A DNA stretch of 64,000 nucleotides from an uncultured Pseudogracilibacillus sp. (GCA_937974845.1 CALJVC010000081.1:1-64000), one strand, 5' to 3'. Shown: positions 1-9,857, counted from the first letter of the stretch. The notes: generated from the sequence alone by a model not told the origin. Numbers and translations are program-made.

Positions 1-37
1 TCCAATTCGGTACTTGAAAAAACTCTTCCTTCTTCAT
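1..37 (-). CDS. 5' tip of an unidentified leftward gene (partial)
   Basis: An ATG at 37-35 on the minus strand opens a frame that runs off the left edge and reads MKKEEFFQVPNW. A strong Shine-Dalgarno sequence (GAGGTGAT, plus-strand 41-48) lies five bases upstream of it, which makes a real start likely. A TATAAT-like -10 (plus-strand 97-102) lies about 60 bases further up, without a clear -35. Twelve residues are too few to name a family. The gene is divergent from the chemoreceptor that begins at 508. Confidence 0.55.
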   Translation of the reverse strand, partial: MKKEEFFQVPNW

Positions 38-507
38 GTCATCACCTCGAGGTCAAAAGCTACACATTGATGCCAGTTGCAACATCAAAATGTCCGATTA
101 TATCTTTTTAAACCGAATTTTTTGTAAACATATCGTATTAAGGGTAACACATTTCCTTTAAATGGGTAAGTATTTTCCGGCCTAGGGTACCGGCTTCCTC
201 ACTAACAACTTCTCATTAATAAGGAAGTGGTGGAGAATTTTTTTCATAAAACGTCTGGCAACCCCCAGGTTTTCTATGTCTTTTTTTCTAGTCGCATCGA
301 TTTATTCCTTCTAGTGCTTGTATAAAAAATTAGTCTATTTTGAAGCTAAAGACTAAAATACCGGCTAATTATTGTGTGATATAAACAATTTGTCTTAATC
401 TTTTTAGCCCTGTCTCCTATAGACTTTTTGTCGTACAATTGTTATACTAACCCTTAGGGTTCTTTTGGCTTAGGAATAAAAGACTATAAGGGAGTGTAAC
501 CTAGTTC
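38..507. other. Intergenic region between divergent genes
   Basis: This holds the leader and probable promoter of the leftward gene at 1-37 and the promoter region of the chemoreceptor at 508. I see short inverted repeats (for example around 190-230 and 262-282) but no RNA family I recognise; I looked for a c-di-GMP riboswitch, which would suit a chemoreceptor, and did not find its conserved bases. No convincing sigma-D promoter was found. Confidence 0.3.
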
Positions 508-2529
508 ATGAAACAAGAATCACAACGGAACTTCATTACGAGATGGTTTAGAAAATCTCTTCTTAGACAGTTATTAATACCCTTTATTGTGTTACTCATA
601 TTCGTAGGAGGACTTATTTCCTTCGTAAGTTATAAGTCGAGTGCTGACCTTACGACAGAAGAGCTCTCGAACAATGTCGAATCACAGATGGAAACATTGA
701 GTGATACGTTTGATATTTACTTTTCAGATATAGAAAGTATTCTAGAACGATTTGCTAATCATGAATTGTTGCTCGACCCCCTTGGGAATAGAAAAGAGCT
801 TCTAAAAGCTTTCCAAGAGACGGTCGATGTCACGCCAGCAATTACAAACCTTTATACCGGACTAGATACCGGTGAGATCGTCCTTTATCCCGAAGCGGAT
901 CTGGGCGAAGACTTCGTCGTAAAAGAAACAGCCTGGTTCCAAGCAGCGACCGAAGCCGGCGATGAAATCGTTTGGACAGAACCCTTTATCGATGCTAGCA
1001 CAGGAGAAATCGTCGTCGCCGCTGCAAAAGCCCACTACGATGGGGATAAACTTGTCGGAGTCGTTGCCGTCGATATTCAAGTTCAAGAATTAATCGATAT
1101 TACTAATAAAATTGAAATCGGGGAAACGGGCTATGCCATCATCATCGATGAAACGGGCCGACTCATCGCCCACCCTGACGAAGCGATGATTGGTGAAAAT
1201 ATTTCCGAAGAAGCCTATTATGAAAAAATGGTCGCTAACGATGATGGTACGGGCTTAATCGAATATAAAAAGGACGGCAAGAACCTACTGATCGGCTATG
1301 CCCATAATAATACGAGCGATTGGATCGTTGGAGGTATAGTCAACAAGGCGGACTTTGCGAAAAAAGCCCGCGGTGTAATTACACCAATTGTCGTTACCTT
1401 TATTATCGTAAGTATTTTCGTAATTCTTTTCTCTTTATGGATTACGAAGAAAATTACCGGTGGTTTACAGCGGGTCGTTACGAGAATGAAAGAAATCGCT
1501 GACGGTGACATTAGTAAAGAAGCGCTAACCGTCGATAGCGAAGATGAAATCGGCCAACTTATTCTAGCGACAAACGAGATGAATGACCAAATGCGTAACC
1601 TCCTAGCCCAGGTACAATACGTCTCTGATACGGTGGCCGAAGAAAGTCAAGGCTTAAGTGATGCCTCCCATGAGGTCACTGCTAACACTGAGGAAATTTC
1701 AGCTACCATGCAAGAGTTAGCCGCCAATGCTTCGACCCAGGCTGACCATACGACAGATCTTTCTGAAATAATGGAGACCTTCTTAACTAAAGTACAGGAG
1801 GCTAATGAAAAAGGTACCGGCGTTTACGATAGTTCAAAACAAGTCTTAGACCAAACAGTCGAAGGCTTCGAATTAATGGAGGCTTCTACAGAACAGATGC
1901 AACGGATTAACAATATTGTCCGTAGTTCAGTCGAAGACGTTAAGCAGCTTGAAGAAGAGTCAGCTAAAATCTCTGAATTAGTCGCCGTGATCGAAGATAT
2001 TGCAGAGCAGACTAACCTTCTAGCTTTAAATGCATCGATCGAAGCCGCCCGAGCTGGCGAACATGGCCGGGGCTTTGCTATTGTCGCTGAAGAAGTAGGG
2101 ACCCTAGCCCAAGGCGTAGCAAACTCTGTCACCGATATTACAAAAATTGTGACGGATATCCAAAAGGCTTCGTCGAACGTTACCAAGTCCTTAGAAGCGG
2201 GGTATGAAGAGGTAGAAGCCGGGGCAGTACAGATTACTGATACCGGAAAGACCTTCCACGAAATTTCCCGTGCTATTGAAGTAATGGTAGAGCACATTAA
2301 CGACGTCAGACATAATCTAGAGGAAATTTCCGAGGAAACTAGTGAAATGAATCATGCAATTCAAGAAGTTGCAGCGATTACCGAAGAGGCCTCAGCAGGA
2401 GTCGAGGAAACATCCGCAGCTACCCAGCAAACGAGCGGGGCGATGCAACAAGTAGCAGCAACCTCGAACCAGTTGACAGAAATTGCCCACCGTTTAAAAG
2501 CGCTCGTGAACGAATTTAAATTATATTAA
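508..2529 (+). CDS. Methyl-accepting chemotaxis protein with dCache sensor domain
   Basis: Membrane chemoreceptor of 673 residues that would signal to CheA/CheW. Seen in the sequence: a cytoplasmic tail, TM1 at about residues 21-42, an extracellular sensor of about 245 residues with the look of a double Cache (dCache_1) domain, TM2 at about 290-311, a HAMP linker, then a long coiled-coil signalling domain. The hairpin tip, with the highly conserved [18 protein letters not shown] stretch, is near residue 505. Glu/Gln-rich helices on both sides are probable methylation sites. dCache domains usually bind amino acids or other small ligands; the ligand cannot be read here. The start is the first ATG after GGGAGTG, with a rather long spacing of about 12-14 bases. 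It is monocistronic and followed by two hairpins. Confidence 0.95.
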   Translation: MKQESQRNFITRWFRKSLLRQLLIPFIVLLIFVGGLISFVSYKSSADLTTEELSNNVESQMETLSDTFDIYFSDIESILERFANHELLLDPLGNRKELLKAFQETVDVTPAITNLYTGLDTGEIVLYPEADLGEDFVVKETAWFQAATEAGDEIVWTEPFIDASTGEIVVAAAKAHYDGDKLVGVVAVDIQVQELIDITNKIEIGETGYAIIIDETGRLIAHPDEAMIGENISEEAYYEKMVANDDGTGLIEYKKDGKNLLIGYAHNNTSDWIVGGIVNKADFAKKARGVITPIVVTFIIVSIFVILFSLWITKKITGGLQRVVTRMKEIADGDISKEALTVDSEDEIGQLILATNEMNDQMRNLLAQVQYVSDTVAEESQGLSDASHEVTANTEEISATMQELAANASTQADHTTDLSEIMETFLTKVQEANEKGTGVYDSSKQVLDQTVEGFELMEASTEQMQRINNIVRSSVEDVKQLEEESAKISELVAVIEDIAEQTNLLALNASIEAARAGEHGRGFAIVAEEVGTLAQGVANSVTDITKIVTDIQKASSNVTKSLEAGYEEVEAGAVQITDTGKTFHEISRAIEVMVEHINDVRHNLEEISEETSEMNHAIQEVAAITEEASAGVEETSAATQQTSGAMQQVAATSNQLTEIAHRLKALVNEFKLY

Positions 2530-2553
2530 ACAAGCAAATAGTTTTTACTAGAT

Positions 2554-2600
2554 AGGTAGGGTCTCCTCCTTTTCCTGATTCTAAATAGGAGACCCTTCCT
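2554..2600 (+). terminator. Hairpin downstream of the chemoreceptor
   Basis: Arms at 2554-2567 and 2587-2600 pair over 14 bp with one mismatch (core GGGTCTCCT / AGGAGACCC). There is no U-run, so it is either a weak terminator or an mRNA-end hairpin ahead of the stronger one at 2620. Confidence 0.45.
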
Positions 2601-2619
2601 CTATAACTAGATAAGTGTA

Positions 2620-2665
2620 GGCTTCTTTGAACGCTTAAACCGGCGAACAAAGGAGCCTTTTTCTT
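2620..2665 (+). terminator. Rho-independent terminator of the chemoreceptor gene
   Basis: Arms GGCTTCTTTGAACGC (2620-2634) and GCGAACAAAGGAGCC (2643-2657) pair over 15 positions with two mismatches and are followed by TTTTTCTT. Confidence 0.8.
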
Positions 2666-2936
2666 AACATCATAAAATTAGCCCGACATTCCTACTCTTC
2701 ATAAGTAAGTTTTAACCATTGCATGTTTCTTAAAACATGCTATAGTATGTACTAGAGTTTTCTTTTATAATCGCTATTTTTTTCTTTCACACCGCTATCA
2801 TCGTTAGCATTTCTCTATTCAATTCCTTTAGTAAACATCAACGCTACACTTCCCATACTCATCATATCCTTCACCTTAGAAACATAGATTCTAACACATA
2901 TAATAAATGACCCCCACCAAGAAAACAGAAGGTCGA
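2666..2936. other. Intergenic region upstream of ltaS, no gene seen
   Basis: AT-rich spacer between the chemoreceptor terminator and the ltaS promoter. It has one short inverted repeat (GCATGTTT / AAACATGC near 2723-2740) and nothing else that I recognise. Confidence 0.3.
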
Positions 2937-2965
2937 TTGACTTTTTGCGTAAAATTTAGTACTAT
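2937..2965 (+). promoter_or_regulatory. Sigma-A promoter of ltaS
   Basis: TTGACT at 2937-2942 and TACTAT at 2960-2965 are separated by exactly 17 bases. They lie about 40 bases upstream of the ltaS start and its ribosome binding site (TAAGGAGTG). Confidence 0.75.
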
Positions 2966-3006
2966 ATATATTTGTCCATCCAAATTAGAGTAAGGAGTGA
3001 AGCAGA

Positions 3007-5028
3007 TTGAGAAGATATATATCTTCTAAGATGCAGTTTTTTACAATCGCAGCTCTGTTTATTTGGTTGAAATCGTATATTATCTATCTTTTCGAATTCA
3101 ATTTAGATATTCAAAATGGCTTACAACATTTCTTATTATTTATAAATCCATTAAGCTCCACACTTATTTTCCTAGGGATCGCTCTTTTTGCCCGGGGGAG
3201 ACGGGTGGGCGGGTACATTTGGATTATTCATTTTTTCATGAGTGTCCTATTATATGCCAACGTCGTCTTCTACCGTTTTAATAGCGACTTTATTACGCTA
3301 CCCTTGCTCACACAAACGAGCAACTTTGGAAGCCTCGGTAGCAGTGTGATTAACTTAATGGCTTGGCACGATATTTTATACTTTTTAGACGTCGCCCTAT
3401 TACTCTACTTGTTTTTAACGAGTAAACAGATTTGGTCTAACGAGCGGATGAAATTACGCCGTCCGATTTTAATTATTAGTGCGGGGGTACTCGTCTTTTC
3501 TATTAACCTAGCTCTAGCTGAGTTAGATCGACCACAACTATTAAAGCGCACCTTCGACCGAAACTATATCGTGAAATATTTAGGTGCCTATAACTTTACG
3601 ATTTATGATGCGATTCAAAATTTAAAAACATCGACCGAAAGGGTTTTGGCCGATAGCGACGATGTGACGGAAGTTCGAAACTATTCTATGCTGAAATATG
3701 CTGAACCGAACGAGGAGCTTTTCGGAGTAGCTAAAGGAAAGAATATTATTAAGATTCACTTAGAATCCTTCCATTCTTTCCTGATTAACTTTGAATTAAA
3801 TGGCGAAGAAGTCACACCCTTTTTAAACTCTTTAGTCAACGAACATCAAGATGAGTTTACCTATTTTGAAAACTTCTTCCACCAGACGGAGCAAGGAAAG
3901 ACCGCTGATGCGGAGTTAATCGTCGATAACTCCTTATACGGCTTGCCCCAAGGAAGTGCCTTCGTTACGAAGGGAAAAAATACTTATCAAGCTTTACCGG
4001 CCATTTTAAAACATGAACAAGGTTATACTTCCGCCGTATTACACGGGGACGGGAAGTCTTTCTGGAACCGGGATGAAATTTATAAACAATTCGGAATCGA
4101 CTACTTTATCCATGAAGATTATTACGATATGCGGGAAGAACAGGTCATTGGTTATGGTCTAAAGGATAAACCTTTCTTTAAAGAATCGATGCCTATTCTC
4201 GAATCGTTCCCTGAGCCCTTTTACGCTCACTTTATTACTTTGACACATCATCATCCATACTTAATCGATGAAGAGGATGCAACGATTCCACCGGCCGAAA
4301 CCCAAGATGCTTCGGTCGATCGGTACTTCCAGACAGCCCGTTACTTAGACGAGGCTTTAGAGATGTTCTTTGAGGACTTGAAAGAAGCTGGTTTATACGA
4401 AGATTCAGTCATCTTCCTGTACGGTGACCATTATGGTATTTCTGACAACCATTTACGGGCTTTAAGTGAGATTTTTGATACGAAAATGGATGCCTATAAG
4501 TACGCCAACTTACAGCGCGTTCCTTTCTTAATAAAAATCCCTGGCGTCGAAGGTCAAGGTACGATTTCTGAATACGCCGGACAAATCGATGTCATGCCAA
4601 CCCTTATGCATTTACTCGGTATCGATGCTCGAGACTATATCGTCTTCGGTACTGACATGTTCAGTGAAGAACACAACGACATCGTCATCTTCCGGAATGG
4701 TGACTTCTTTACTGAAGAATATGCTAAAGTAAAAGGGAACTACTACGATAACCGTACCGGAGAAGAAATTGAAGAACCGAATGAAGAATTAAAGGAAATT
4801 AACCAACAAGTTCTGCATGAATTAGAGCTTTCTGACAAAGTATTACAAGGGGATTTATTACGGTTCTATACCCCTAAGGATGACTGGGAACCGGTCAATC
4901 CTTCCGATTACTTTTACGATGAAAACCAAATCTACATTAAACCTAACCTCATCGAAAAATGGCTGGGAGATCAAGATATAGAGGACGATGAGGAAGAAAT
5001 GATTTTAGAAGAAGGTTTAGAAAAATAA
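3007..5028 (+). CDS. ltaS: Lipoteichoic acid synthase, LtaS family
   Basis: Polyglycerophosphate synthase that transfers glycerol-1-phosphate from phosphatidylglycerol to the growing lipoteichoic acid chain on the outer face of the membrane. The 673 residues match the family in length: five predicted membrane helices in about the first 165 residues, then an extracellular sulfatase-fold domain. Catalytic features are visible: Thr299 in FHQTEQGKTADAE is the nucleophile position, Glu253 in IHLESFHSF and Asp474/His475 in YGDHYGIS are metal ligands. The tail is strongly acidic (EDDEEEMILEEG). The start is TTG at 3007, chosen because TAAGGAGTG lies just upstream and the first membrane helix follows. 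It has its own promoter and terminator. The pgcA gene in this window would supply glucose-1-phosphate for the glycolipid anchor of the same polymer. Confidence 0.95.
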   Translation: MRRYISSKMQFFTIAALFIWLKSYIIYLFEFNLDIQNGLQHFLLFINPLSSTLIFLGIALFARGRRVGGYIWIIHFFMSVLLYANVVFYRFNSDFITLPLLTQTSNFGSLGSSVINLMAWHDILYFLDVALLLYLFLTSKQIWSNERMKLRRPILIISAGVLVFSINLALAELDRPQLLKRTFDRNYIVKYLGAYNFTIYDAIQNLKTSTERVLADSDDVTEVRNYSMLKYAEPNEELFGVAKGKNIIKIHLESFHSFLINFELNGEEVTPFLNSLVNEHQDEFTYFENFFHQTEQGKTADAELIVDNSLYGLPQGSAFVTKGKNTYQALPAILKHEQGYTSAVLHGDGKSFWNRDEIYKQFGIDYFIHEDYYDMREEQVIGYGLKDKPFFKESMPILESFPEPFYAHFITLTHHHPYLIDEEDATIPPAETQDASVDRYFQTARYLDEALEMFFEDLKEAGLYEDSVIFLYGDHYGISDNHLRALSEIFDTKMDAYKYANLQRVPFLIKIPGVEGQGTISEYAGQIDVMPTLMHLLGIDARDYIVFGTDMFSEEHNDIVIFRNGDFFTEEYAKVKGNYYDNRTGEEIEEPNEELKEINQQVLHELELSDKVLQGDLLRFYTPKDDWEPVNPSDYFYDENQIYIKPNLIEKWLGDQDIEDDEEEMILEEGLEK

Positions 5029-5035
5029 AAGATTA

Positions 5036-5068
5036 CGGAAGCAAGCACTGACTTGCTTCCGTTTTTTA
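5036..5068 (+). terminator. Rho-independent terminator of ltaS
   Basis: Perfect 10-bp stem CGGAAGCAAG (5036-5045) / CTTGCTTCCG (5052-5061), loop of six, followed by TTTTTTATT. It marks the left boundary of repeat array 1. Confidence 0.9.
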
Positions 5069-5124
5069 TTGTCTTGAAGGGTCCTAGTATATGCCGGAAA
5101 GTTTTCTTATAAAAAAAGTCGGAC

Positions 5125-5645
5125 TAGATACAAGGGTAAAGGTTCTTGTAAATAAATGTTCCTTCTAGATATAAGAGTAGGGGGCCTTGTAAATAAAATT
5201 TTCTTCTGTTTACATTGGCGGGCGCCCATATAAACAGTTTTTTATCCTATTTACACTAGAGCCCTCTACTGTAAACAGAATATAGTTTTTAAAAATCCTA
5301 TTTACAGTAGACGGGTTTACTGTATACAGAATAATTTTTTTAAAAATCCTGTATACAGTGGAAGCTTCTACTATATACAAAAGATAGTCTCCATTTACAG
5401 TAGGAGGACTTGCTGTATACGAAAGTTTTATCTATATACAGTAGAGTAGTCCCTTATAAACGAAAAACTTAACGATTTACAGTAAATCGATTCCTTGTAT
5501 ACGAAAGCTATTAATCATTTACAGTAGATTAGTTCCTTATATACAAAACTATGAACATTTACAGTAAAACAGCTACTTATAAACAAAAATATTAACCCTT
5601 TACAATAGAGTAGCTCATTGTAAATAAAAAAACTCCCTATATACA
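5125..5645. repeat. Phased palindrome array 1 (25 sites, about 41-bp period)
   Basis: Twenty-five 8-bp sites of the type TGTAWACR or its inverse YRTWTACA start at 5125, 5147, 5166, 5188, 5207, 5229, 5248, 5270, 5299, 5321, 5350, 5372, 5392, 5414, 5433, 5455, 5474, 5496, 5516, 5538, 5556, 5578, 5597, 5619 and 5638. Orientation alternates. Every step from an inverse site to the next forward site is exactly 22 bp (12 of 12). The other steps are 18-20 bp, except two consecutive ones of 29 bp (5270-5299 and 5321-5350), where the extra DNA is a T-run followed by an A-run. Forward sites are usually followed by RAA, inverse sites by GTAGA. Degenerate sites may extend left to about 5085. The array fills the space between the terminators of ltaS and the ilv operon, which converge here. 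Because 41 is not a multiple of three, it is not coding. Confidence 0.9.
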
Positions 5646-5681
5646 GGAAGTTTTCCTCTGAATAAATTGACTGAAAATTTT

Positions 5682-5718
5682 AAAAATTAAACCCTCTAGT
5701 TGCTCCTTACTAGAGGGT
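5682..5718 (-). terminator. Rho-independent terminator of the ilv-leu operon
   Basis: On the minus strand, ACCCTCTAGT / ACTAGAGGGT (plus-strand 5709-5718 and 5691-5700) forms a perfect 10-bp stem, followed by TTAATTTTT. It lies just after the ilvA-like gene and bounds array 1 on the right. Confidence 0.85.
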
Positions 5719-5726
5719 ATTGTTAT

Positions 5727-6707
5727 TTATGCGGTATGGCCATTAGCCAATCGCTGGATTAATGGTATTTGATCAATGTCGAAGTTTCCTCCACTAACGA
5801 TGACACCACAATGACGGGATTTGATAGCATCGTTATGGGAAAAGAGGGCAGCGAGGGCCGCTGCACCTGCCCCTTCCATTAATGTCTTATTCCGTTCTAA
5901 CATATAGAGAATTGCCTTTGCAATCTCTTCTTCTGTTACCGTCACAATATCGTCTACGTACTTTTCAATTAATGGTAAGGTTTTTTCTCCTGGAGTTTTT
6001 ACAGCGATTCCTTCAGCAATCGTATCTGCCCGAAGGGGTCGGGTTGCTTTAATTCCATGAAAGGCATAATAGGCTGGTGGAATATAATCCGCCTGTACCC
6101 CTATAATTCGGATGTTTTTGTTGACGTGCTTTGCTGCGACGGCCATTCCACTAATTAAACCGCCACCGCCGATTGGTACGATAAAGGTGTCGATACGATC
6201 CTCCTGGCGCAAGGTCTCCATCGCAATCGTCCCTTGACCTGCCATCACATCATAGTCGTCAAAGGGATGGACATAGGTAGCACCGGTCTTTTTCTGCGAT
6301 TCCATCGATGCTTCATAGGCTTCCTGGAAGGAGCTACCTGTTAAAACGACCTTTGCACCGTAATTTTGCGTAGCTTCGATTTTCGCCTGGGGCGTTTTTT
6401 CCGGCATGAAAATCGTTGCCTTTGCCCCAAGCTTCCGGGAGGCGTAAGCGACCCCCTGGGCGTGGTTCCCCGCCGAAGCAGTAATCACGCCCTTTTCCAG
6501 TTGTGCTTTCGAAAGTTGCATCAGTTTAAAGGTTGCGCCTCGGAACTTAAAGGCGCCGGTCTTTTGTTGGTTTTCCATTTTGAAATATACTTTTTTATCG
6601 ACGATTCGATTCGTCGTCTCGGATGTAATCAACGGTGTTCGATGTACGATTGGCTTGAGCCGTTCGTACGCTTGATATATTTTTTCTCCAGTTAATAAAT
6701 CCCCAAT
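5727..6707 (-). CDS. Threonine dehydratase, short form without ACT domain, probable ATT start
   Basis: PLP enzyme of the threonine/serine dehydratase fold type II; in this operon it would make 2-oxobutanoate from threonine for isoleucine synthesis. The PLP lysine lies in KTGAFKFRGA (Lys54 with the start used here) and the glycine loop in VPIGGGGLISG near residue 180. About 326 residues form only the catalytic domain; the ACT-type regulatory domain of biosynthetic IlvA is absent, so it resembles catabolic TdcB-like enzymes or serine racemases. The only in-frame ATG/GTG/TTG before the PLP lysine is TTG at 6632, which would remove the conserved segment ERLKPIVHRTP. An ATT at 6707-6705 sits nine bases after GGGAG and restores it. 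It is the last gene of the operon, 35 bases after leuD. Serine racemase activity cannot be excluded. Confidence 0.8.
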   Translation of the reverse strand: MGDLLTGEKIYQAYERLKPIVHRTPLITSETTNRIVDKKVYFKMENQQKTGAFKFRGATFKLMQLSKAQLEKGVITASAGNHAQGVAYASRKLGAKATIFMPEKTPQAKIEATQNYGAKVVLTGSSFQEAYEASMESQKKTGATYVHPFDDYDVMAGQGTIAMETLRQEDRIDTFIVPIGGGGLISGMAVAAKHVNKNIRIIGVQADYIPPAYYAFHGIKATRPLRADTIAEGIAVKTPGEKTLPLIEKYVDDIVTVTEEEIAKAILYMLERNKTLMEGAGAAALAALFSHNDAIKSRHCGVIVSGGNFDIDQIPLIQRLANGHTA

Positions 6708-6742
6708 GATTCCACACTCCCTAAAAATTTGCGCTTAATAGC

Positions 6743-7333
6743 TTAGGCTAAATGGTTTGCTTCTTCGTAAGCTTTAATCTTATCCTCTAACTGTAACGTT
6801 AAATCAATCTCATCCCATCCGTTTAGTAAATTTTGTCGATTATATTCTGGAATGTCGAAATCTAAGGTCGTTCCTTGATGATCGGTAACAGTTTTTGCTT
6901 CTAAATCGATTGTTAACGTTAGCTCGTTTTCTTCCGCTTCTTTCATCCATTGATCTACTTGTTCTTTCGGCACTTCGATCACTAGTAAACCATTTTTTAA
7001 TGAGTTATTATAAAATATGTCAGCAAAGCTAGGTGAAATAACGGCTTTAAACCCATAATCTAATAAAGACCAAGGGGCGTGTTCCCGCGAGGAACCGATT
7101 CCGAAGTTTTCCCCGGCGAGTAAAATAGACGCCTCTTTATATTTAGGTTGATGTAGACTAAAGTCTTCCCGTTTATTACCGTTCTCGTCAAAGCGCCAGT
7201 TATAAAACAAGTTTTTACCAAAGCCAGTACGTTTAATACTTTTTAAAAATTGCTTCGGTATAATCTGGTCGGTATCTACGTTCGTTCGATTTAACGGATA
7301 AACTAAGCCTGTATGTCTTTTAATTGGTTCCAT
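6743..7333 (-). CDS. leuD: 3-isopropylmalate dehydratase small subunit
   Basis: Small (swivel domain) subunit of the [4Fe-4S] isomerase that converts 2-isopropylmalate to 3-isopropylmalate in leucine synthesis; acts as a heterodimer with LeuC. The 196 residues match the family. The N-terminal motif VYPLNRTNVDTDQIIPKQFL and the substrate loop GENFGIGSSREHAPWSL are intact. It starts 12 bases after the leuC stop codon, so the two subunits should be made together, and it is followed by the ilvA-like gene in the same direction. Confidence 0.95.
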   Translation of the reverse strand: MEPIKRHTGLVYPLNRTNVDTDQIIPKQFLKSIKRTGFGKNLFYNWRFDENGNKREDFSLHQPKYKEASILLAGENFGIGSSREHAPWSLLDYGFKAVISPSFADIFYNNSLKNGLLVIEVPKEQVDQWMKEAEENELTLTIDLEAKTVTDHQGTTLDFDIPEYNRQNLLNGWDEIDLTLQLEDKIKAYEEANHLA

Positions 7334-7345
7334 CCTTCGTCCCTC

Positions 7346-8752
7346 CTAAATGGTTGATAATTCGTATTCGCGAACGTCGACAAAACGGCCTTCAATCGCC
7401 GCTGCTGCTGCCATCTCCGGACTCACAAGGTGGGTTCTGGCGCCATTCCCTTGTCTACCTTCAAAGTTTCGGTTCGAGGTTGAAGCACAACGTCCTCCTG
7501 GAGGTACGATATCTTCGTTCATCCCTAGACACATACTACATCCAGCATCCCGCCATTCGAAACCGGCCTCTTTGAAAATTTTGTCGATCCCCTTTTCTTC
7601 CGCTTCCATCTTCACTAGGAAAGATCCAGGTACAACGATGGCACGGACACCGTCCTTGACCTTTTTCCCCTTAATGATACGGGCGGCCTTCTCTAGGTCC
7701 CGTAAACGGGAGTTCGTACAAGAACCGATAAAGACGTGGTCGATTTCAATGGAAGTGATTGGTTGTTTTTCTTCTAAGCCCATATATTCTAAAGCTAGCT
7801 CTACACTACGAGGGTCCTCGGATTCAGAAACAGCCGGTGTGGAGCCACTGATCGGTGCGCCCATCCCTGGGTTCGTCCCCCAGGTAACTTGCGGTTCAAT
7901 TTTCGTCGCATCGATCGTCACGGTCTTATCGTATTCTGCCCCTTCATCGGTCGCTAGGGCTAACCACTCTTCGGCTAGCTTGTCAAAGGCCTCTCCCTTC
8001 GGTACATGGCGACGACCTCTTAAATATTCTACCGTCGTCTCGTCAGGACTGATTAGACCCGCCCGGGCTCCTGCTTCGATCGACATATTACAAACAGTCA
8101 TTCGTTCTTCCATCGTCATCTTCCGAATAGCCTCTCCAGTATATTCGATGACGTAACCCGTTCCCATATGGACTCCATATTTAGCGATGATAGCTAAAAT
8201 TAAATCCTTTGCGGTCACGCCGACACCAAGTTCGCCTTCGACTTTGACATTTAACGTTTTTGGTTTTTCCTGCCAAATTGTCTGGGTCGCAAGGACATGC
8301 TCAACCTCACTCGTTCCAATTCCAAAGGCTAAAGCGCCAAAGGCACCGTGGGTTGAAGTATGGCTATCACCGCAAACGATAGTTTTTCCAGGTTGGGTTA
8401 GACCGAGCTGGGGGCCGATAACGTGAACGATTCCTTGGTCTGGGTGGAACATATCGGCAAGCTCAATCCCAAACTCTTTACAGTTCTCAGCTAGAGTATC
8501 CATCTGTTGCTTGGCTATCGGGTCGTTAACCTGCTCACGGTTCACCGTTGGCACGTTATGGTCCATCGTCGCAAAGGTTAAATCCGGACGACGCACCTTA
8601 CGCCCTTTCATCCGTAGGCCTTCAAAGGCTTGAGGGGACGTAACTTCGTGAACGAGGTGTAAGTCGATATACAATAGGTCTGGTTTTCCTTCCTCTTCAT
8701 GAACGACTTTTTTCTCCCACACTTTTTCGATAATCGTTTTTGGTTTTGTCAT
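7346..8752 (-). CDS. leuC: 3-isopropylmalate dehydratase large subunit
   Basis: Aconitase-family large subunit, 468 residues from the chosen start. Iron-sulfur cysteines are visible in IGSCTNSR and in GCSMCLGMN, with the substrate-binding [12 protein letters not shown] near residue 130. An ATG exists five codons upstream (8767), but GGAGGTG lies between the two, six bases before 8752, and the protein from 8752 ([15 protein letters not shown]) matches the usual N terminus. It lies between leuB (37 bases away) and leuD. Confidence 0.95.
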   Translation of the reverse strand: MTKPKTIIEKVWEKKVVHEEEGKPDLLYIDLHLVHEVTSPQAFEGLRMKGRKVRRPDLTFATMDHNVPTVNREQVNDPIAKQQMDTLAENCKEFGIELADMFHPDQGIVHVIGPQLGLTQPGKTIVCGDSHTSTHGAFGALAFGIGTSEVEHVLATQTIWQEKPKTLNVKVEGELGVGVTAKDLILAIIAKYGVHMGTGYVIEYTGEAIRKMTMEERMTVCNMSIEAGARAGLISPDETTVEYLRGRRHVPKGEAFDKLAEEWLALATDEGAEYDKTVTIDATKIEPQVTWGTNPGMGAPISGSTPAVSESEDPRSVELALEYMGLEEKQPITSIEIDHVFIGSCTNSRLRDLEKAARIIKGKKVKDGVRAIVVPGSFLVKMEAEEKGIDKIFKEAGFEWRDAGCSMCLGMNEDIVPPGGRCASTSNRNFEGRQGNGARTHLVSPEMAAAAAIEGRFVDVREYELSTI

Positions 8753-8789
8753 TCCACACACCTCCACATTAATGACTTTTCTCGCTGAT

Positions 8790-9857
8790 TTATTTTTTAA
8801 TCCTTTGAATGACTTGCGCCGTCATTTCTTCCGTACCGACTAAGGTACCGCCTTCCATCTTTAAATCGCCAGTATAGTAACCATCAGCTAAGGTTGCTTC
8901 TACTGCCCTTTCGATTGCATCGGCTTCTTCCTGTAAATCAAAAGCAAAACGCAACATCATACTTGCCGATAAAATCATACCTAAGGGGTTTGCAATTCCC
9001 TTTCCAGCGATATCAGGGGCAGAGCCATGGACCGGCTCGTATAAACCGACTGTATCAGATAAGCTAGCTGATGGTAGCATTCCGATCGATCCGGTTAAGA
9101 CCGAAGCTTCGTCACTTAAAATATCCCCGAATAAGTTTTCTGTCACGATTACGTCGAAGCTCTTCGGATGCGTAATAAGACGCATCGCAGCGGAATCAAC
9201 TAACATATGCTCGACGGTGACTTCGGGATAGTCTTTACTCTTCTCTTCGACAATTTCCCGCCACATACGGCTCGACTCTAACACGTTCGCCTTGTCGACA
9301 GAGGTTAAATGCTTCTTACGCATCATGGCGCTTTGGAAACCTAATTCAACAATCCGTTCGATTTCCTCCCTCGTATAATGGAGAGTATCGACGACGGTAT
9401 TTCCGTTATCTCGACGCTCCCGCGGTTGTCCAAAATAGAGGCCACCAGTCAATTCCCGCACGATATAAATATCGCTACCTTGGATGATTTCCTCCTTCAA
9501 TGGAGAAGCGTGGAGCAATGGCGCAAACCCCTTCACTGGACGGATGTTTGCATACAAATTTAATTCCTTCCGAATTCTAAGTAATCCGGCTTCTGGACGA
9601 TCCTCGACGGGAAGCTGATCCCATTTCGGACCTCCGATTGCCCCGAGCAAAATCGCATCGGCCTTTTGACAAACTTCGATGGTTTCCTCAGTCAAAGGGG
9701 TGCCATGCCGATCGTAGGAAGTACCTCCGATATCCCGCTCGATAAAGTTAAAACGATGGCCGTATTTTTCACCGACTGCTTGTAAAACTTGCACCGCAGC
9801 GTCTATAATCTCTTGACCAATCCCGTCACCGGGTAATACGACAATTTCTTTCGCCAT
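8790..9857 (-). CDS. leuB: 3-isopropylmalate dehydrogenase
   Basis: NAD-dependent oxidative decarboxylase that turns 3-isopropylmalate into the leucine precursor 2-oxoisocaproate. The 355 residues have the family features: [10 protein letters not shown] at the N terminus, the substrate arginines in [18 protein letters not shown], the Lys/Asp catalytic region around [13 protein letters not shown], and the NAD loop [18 protein letters not shown]. The start ATG follows GGGGAAGG. In B. subtilis leuA lies directly upstream; here a 290-base non-coding spacer with a terminator occupies that place. Confidence 0.95.
   Translation of the reverse strand: MAKEIVVLPGDGIGQEIIDAAVQVLQAVGEKYGHRFNFIERDIGGTSYDRHGTPLTEETIEVCQKADAILLGAIGGPKWDQLPVEDRPEAGLLRIRKELNLYANIRPVKGFAPLLHASPLKEEIIQGSDIYIVRELTGGLYFGQPRERRDNGNTVVDTLHYTREEIERIVELGFQSAMMRKKHLTSVDKANVLESSRMWREIVEEKSKDYPEVTVEHMLVDSAAMRLITHPKSFDVIVTENLFGDILSDEASVLTGSIGMLPSASLSDTVGLYEPVHGSAPDIAGKGIANPLGMILSASMMLRFAFDLQEEADAIERAVEATLADGYYTGDLKMEGGTLVGTEEMTAQVIQRIKK

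Noticed and set aside
38..507. c-di-GMP (GEMM) riboswitch upstream of the dCache chemoreceptor
   Set aside because: Plausible by context, but the conserved GEMM bases are not present.
5085..5650. CRISPR array
   Set aside because: The units are short inverted sites with fixed spacing and degenerate sequence, not identical direct repeats with unique spacers, and no cas gene is near.
7350..8156. Open frame of 268 codons opposite leuC
   Set aside because: Antisense shadow; leuC has all its family motifs.
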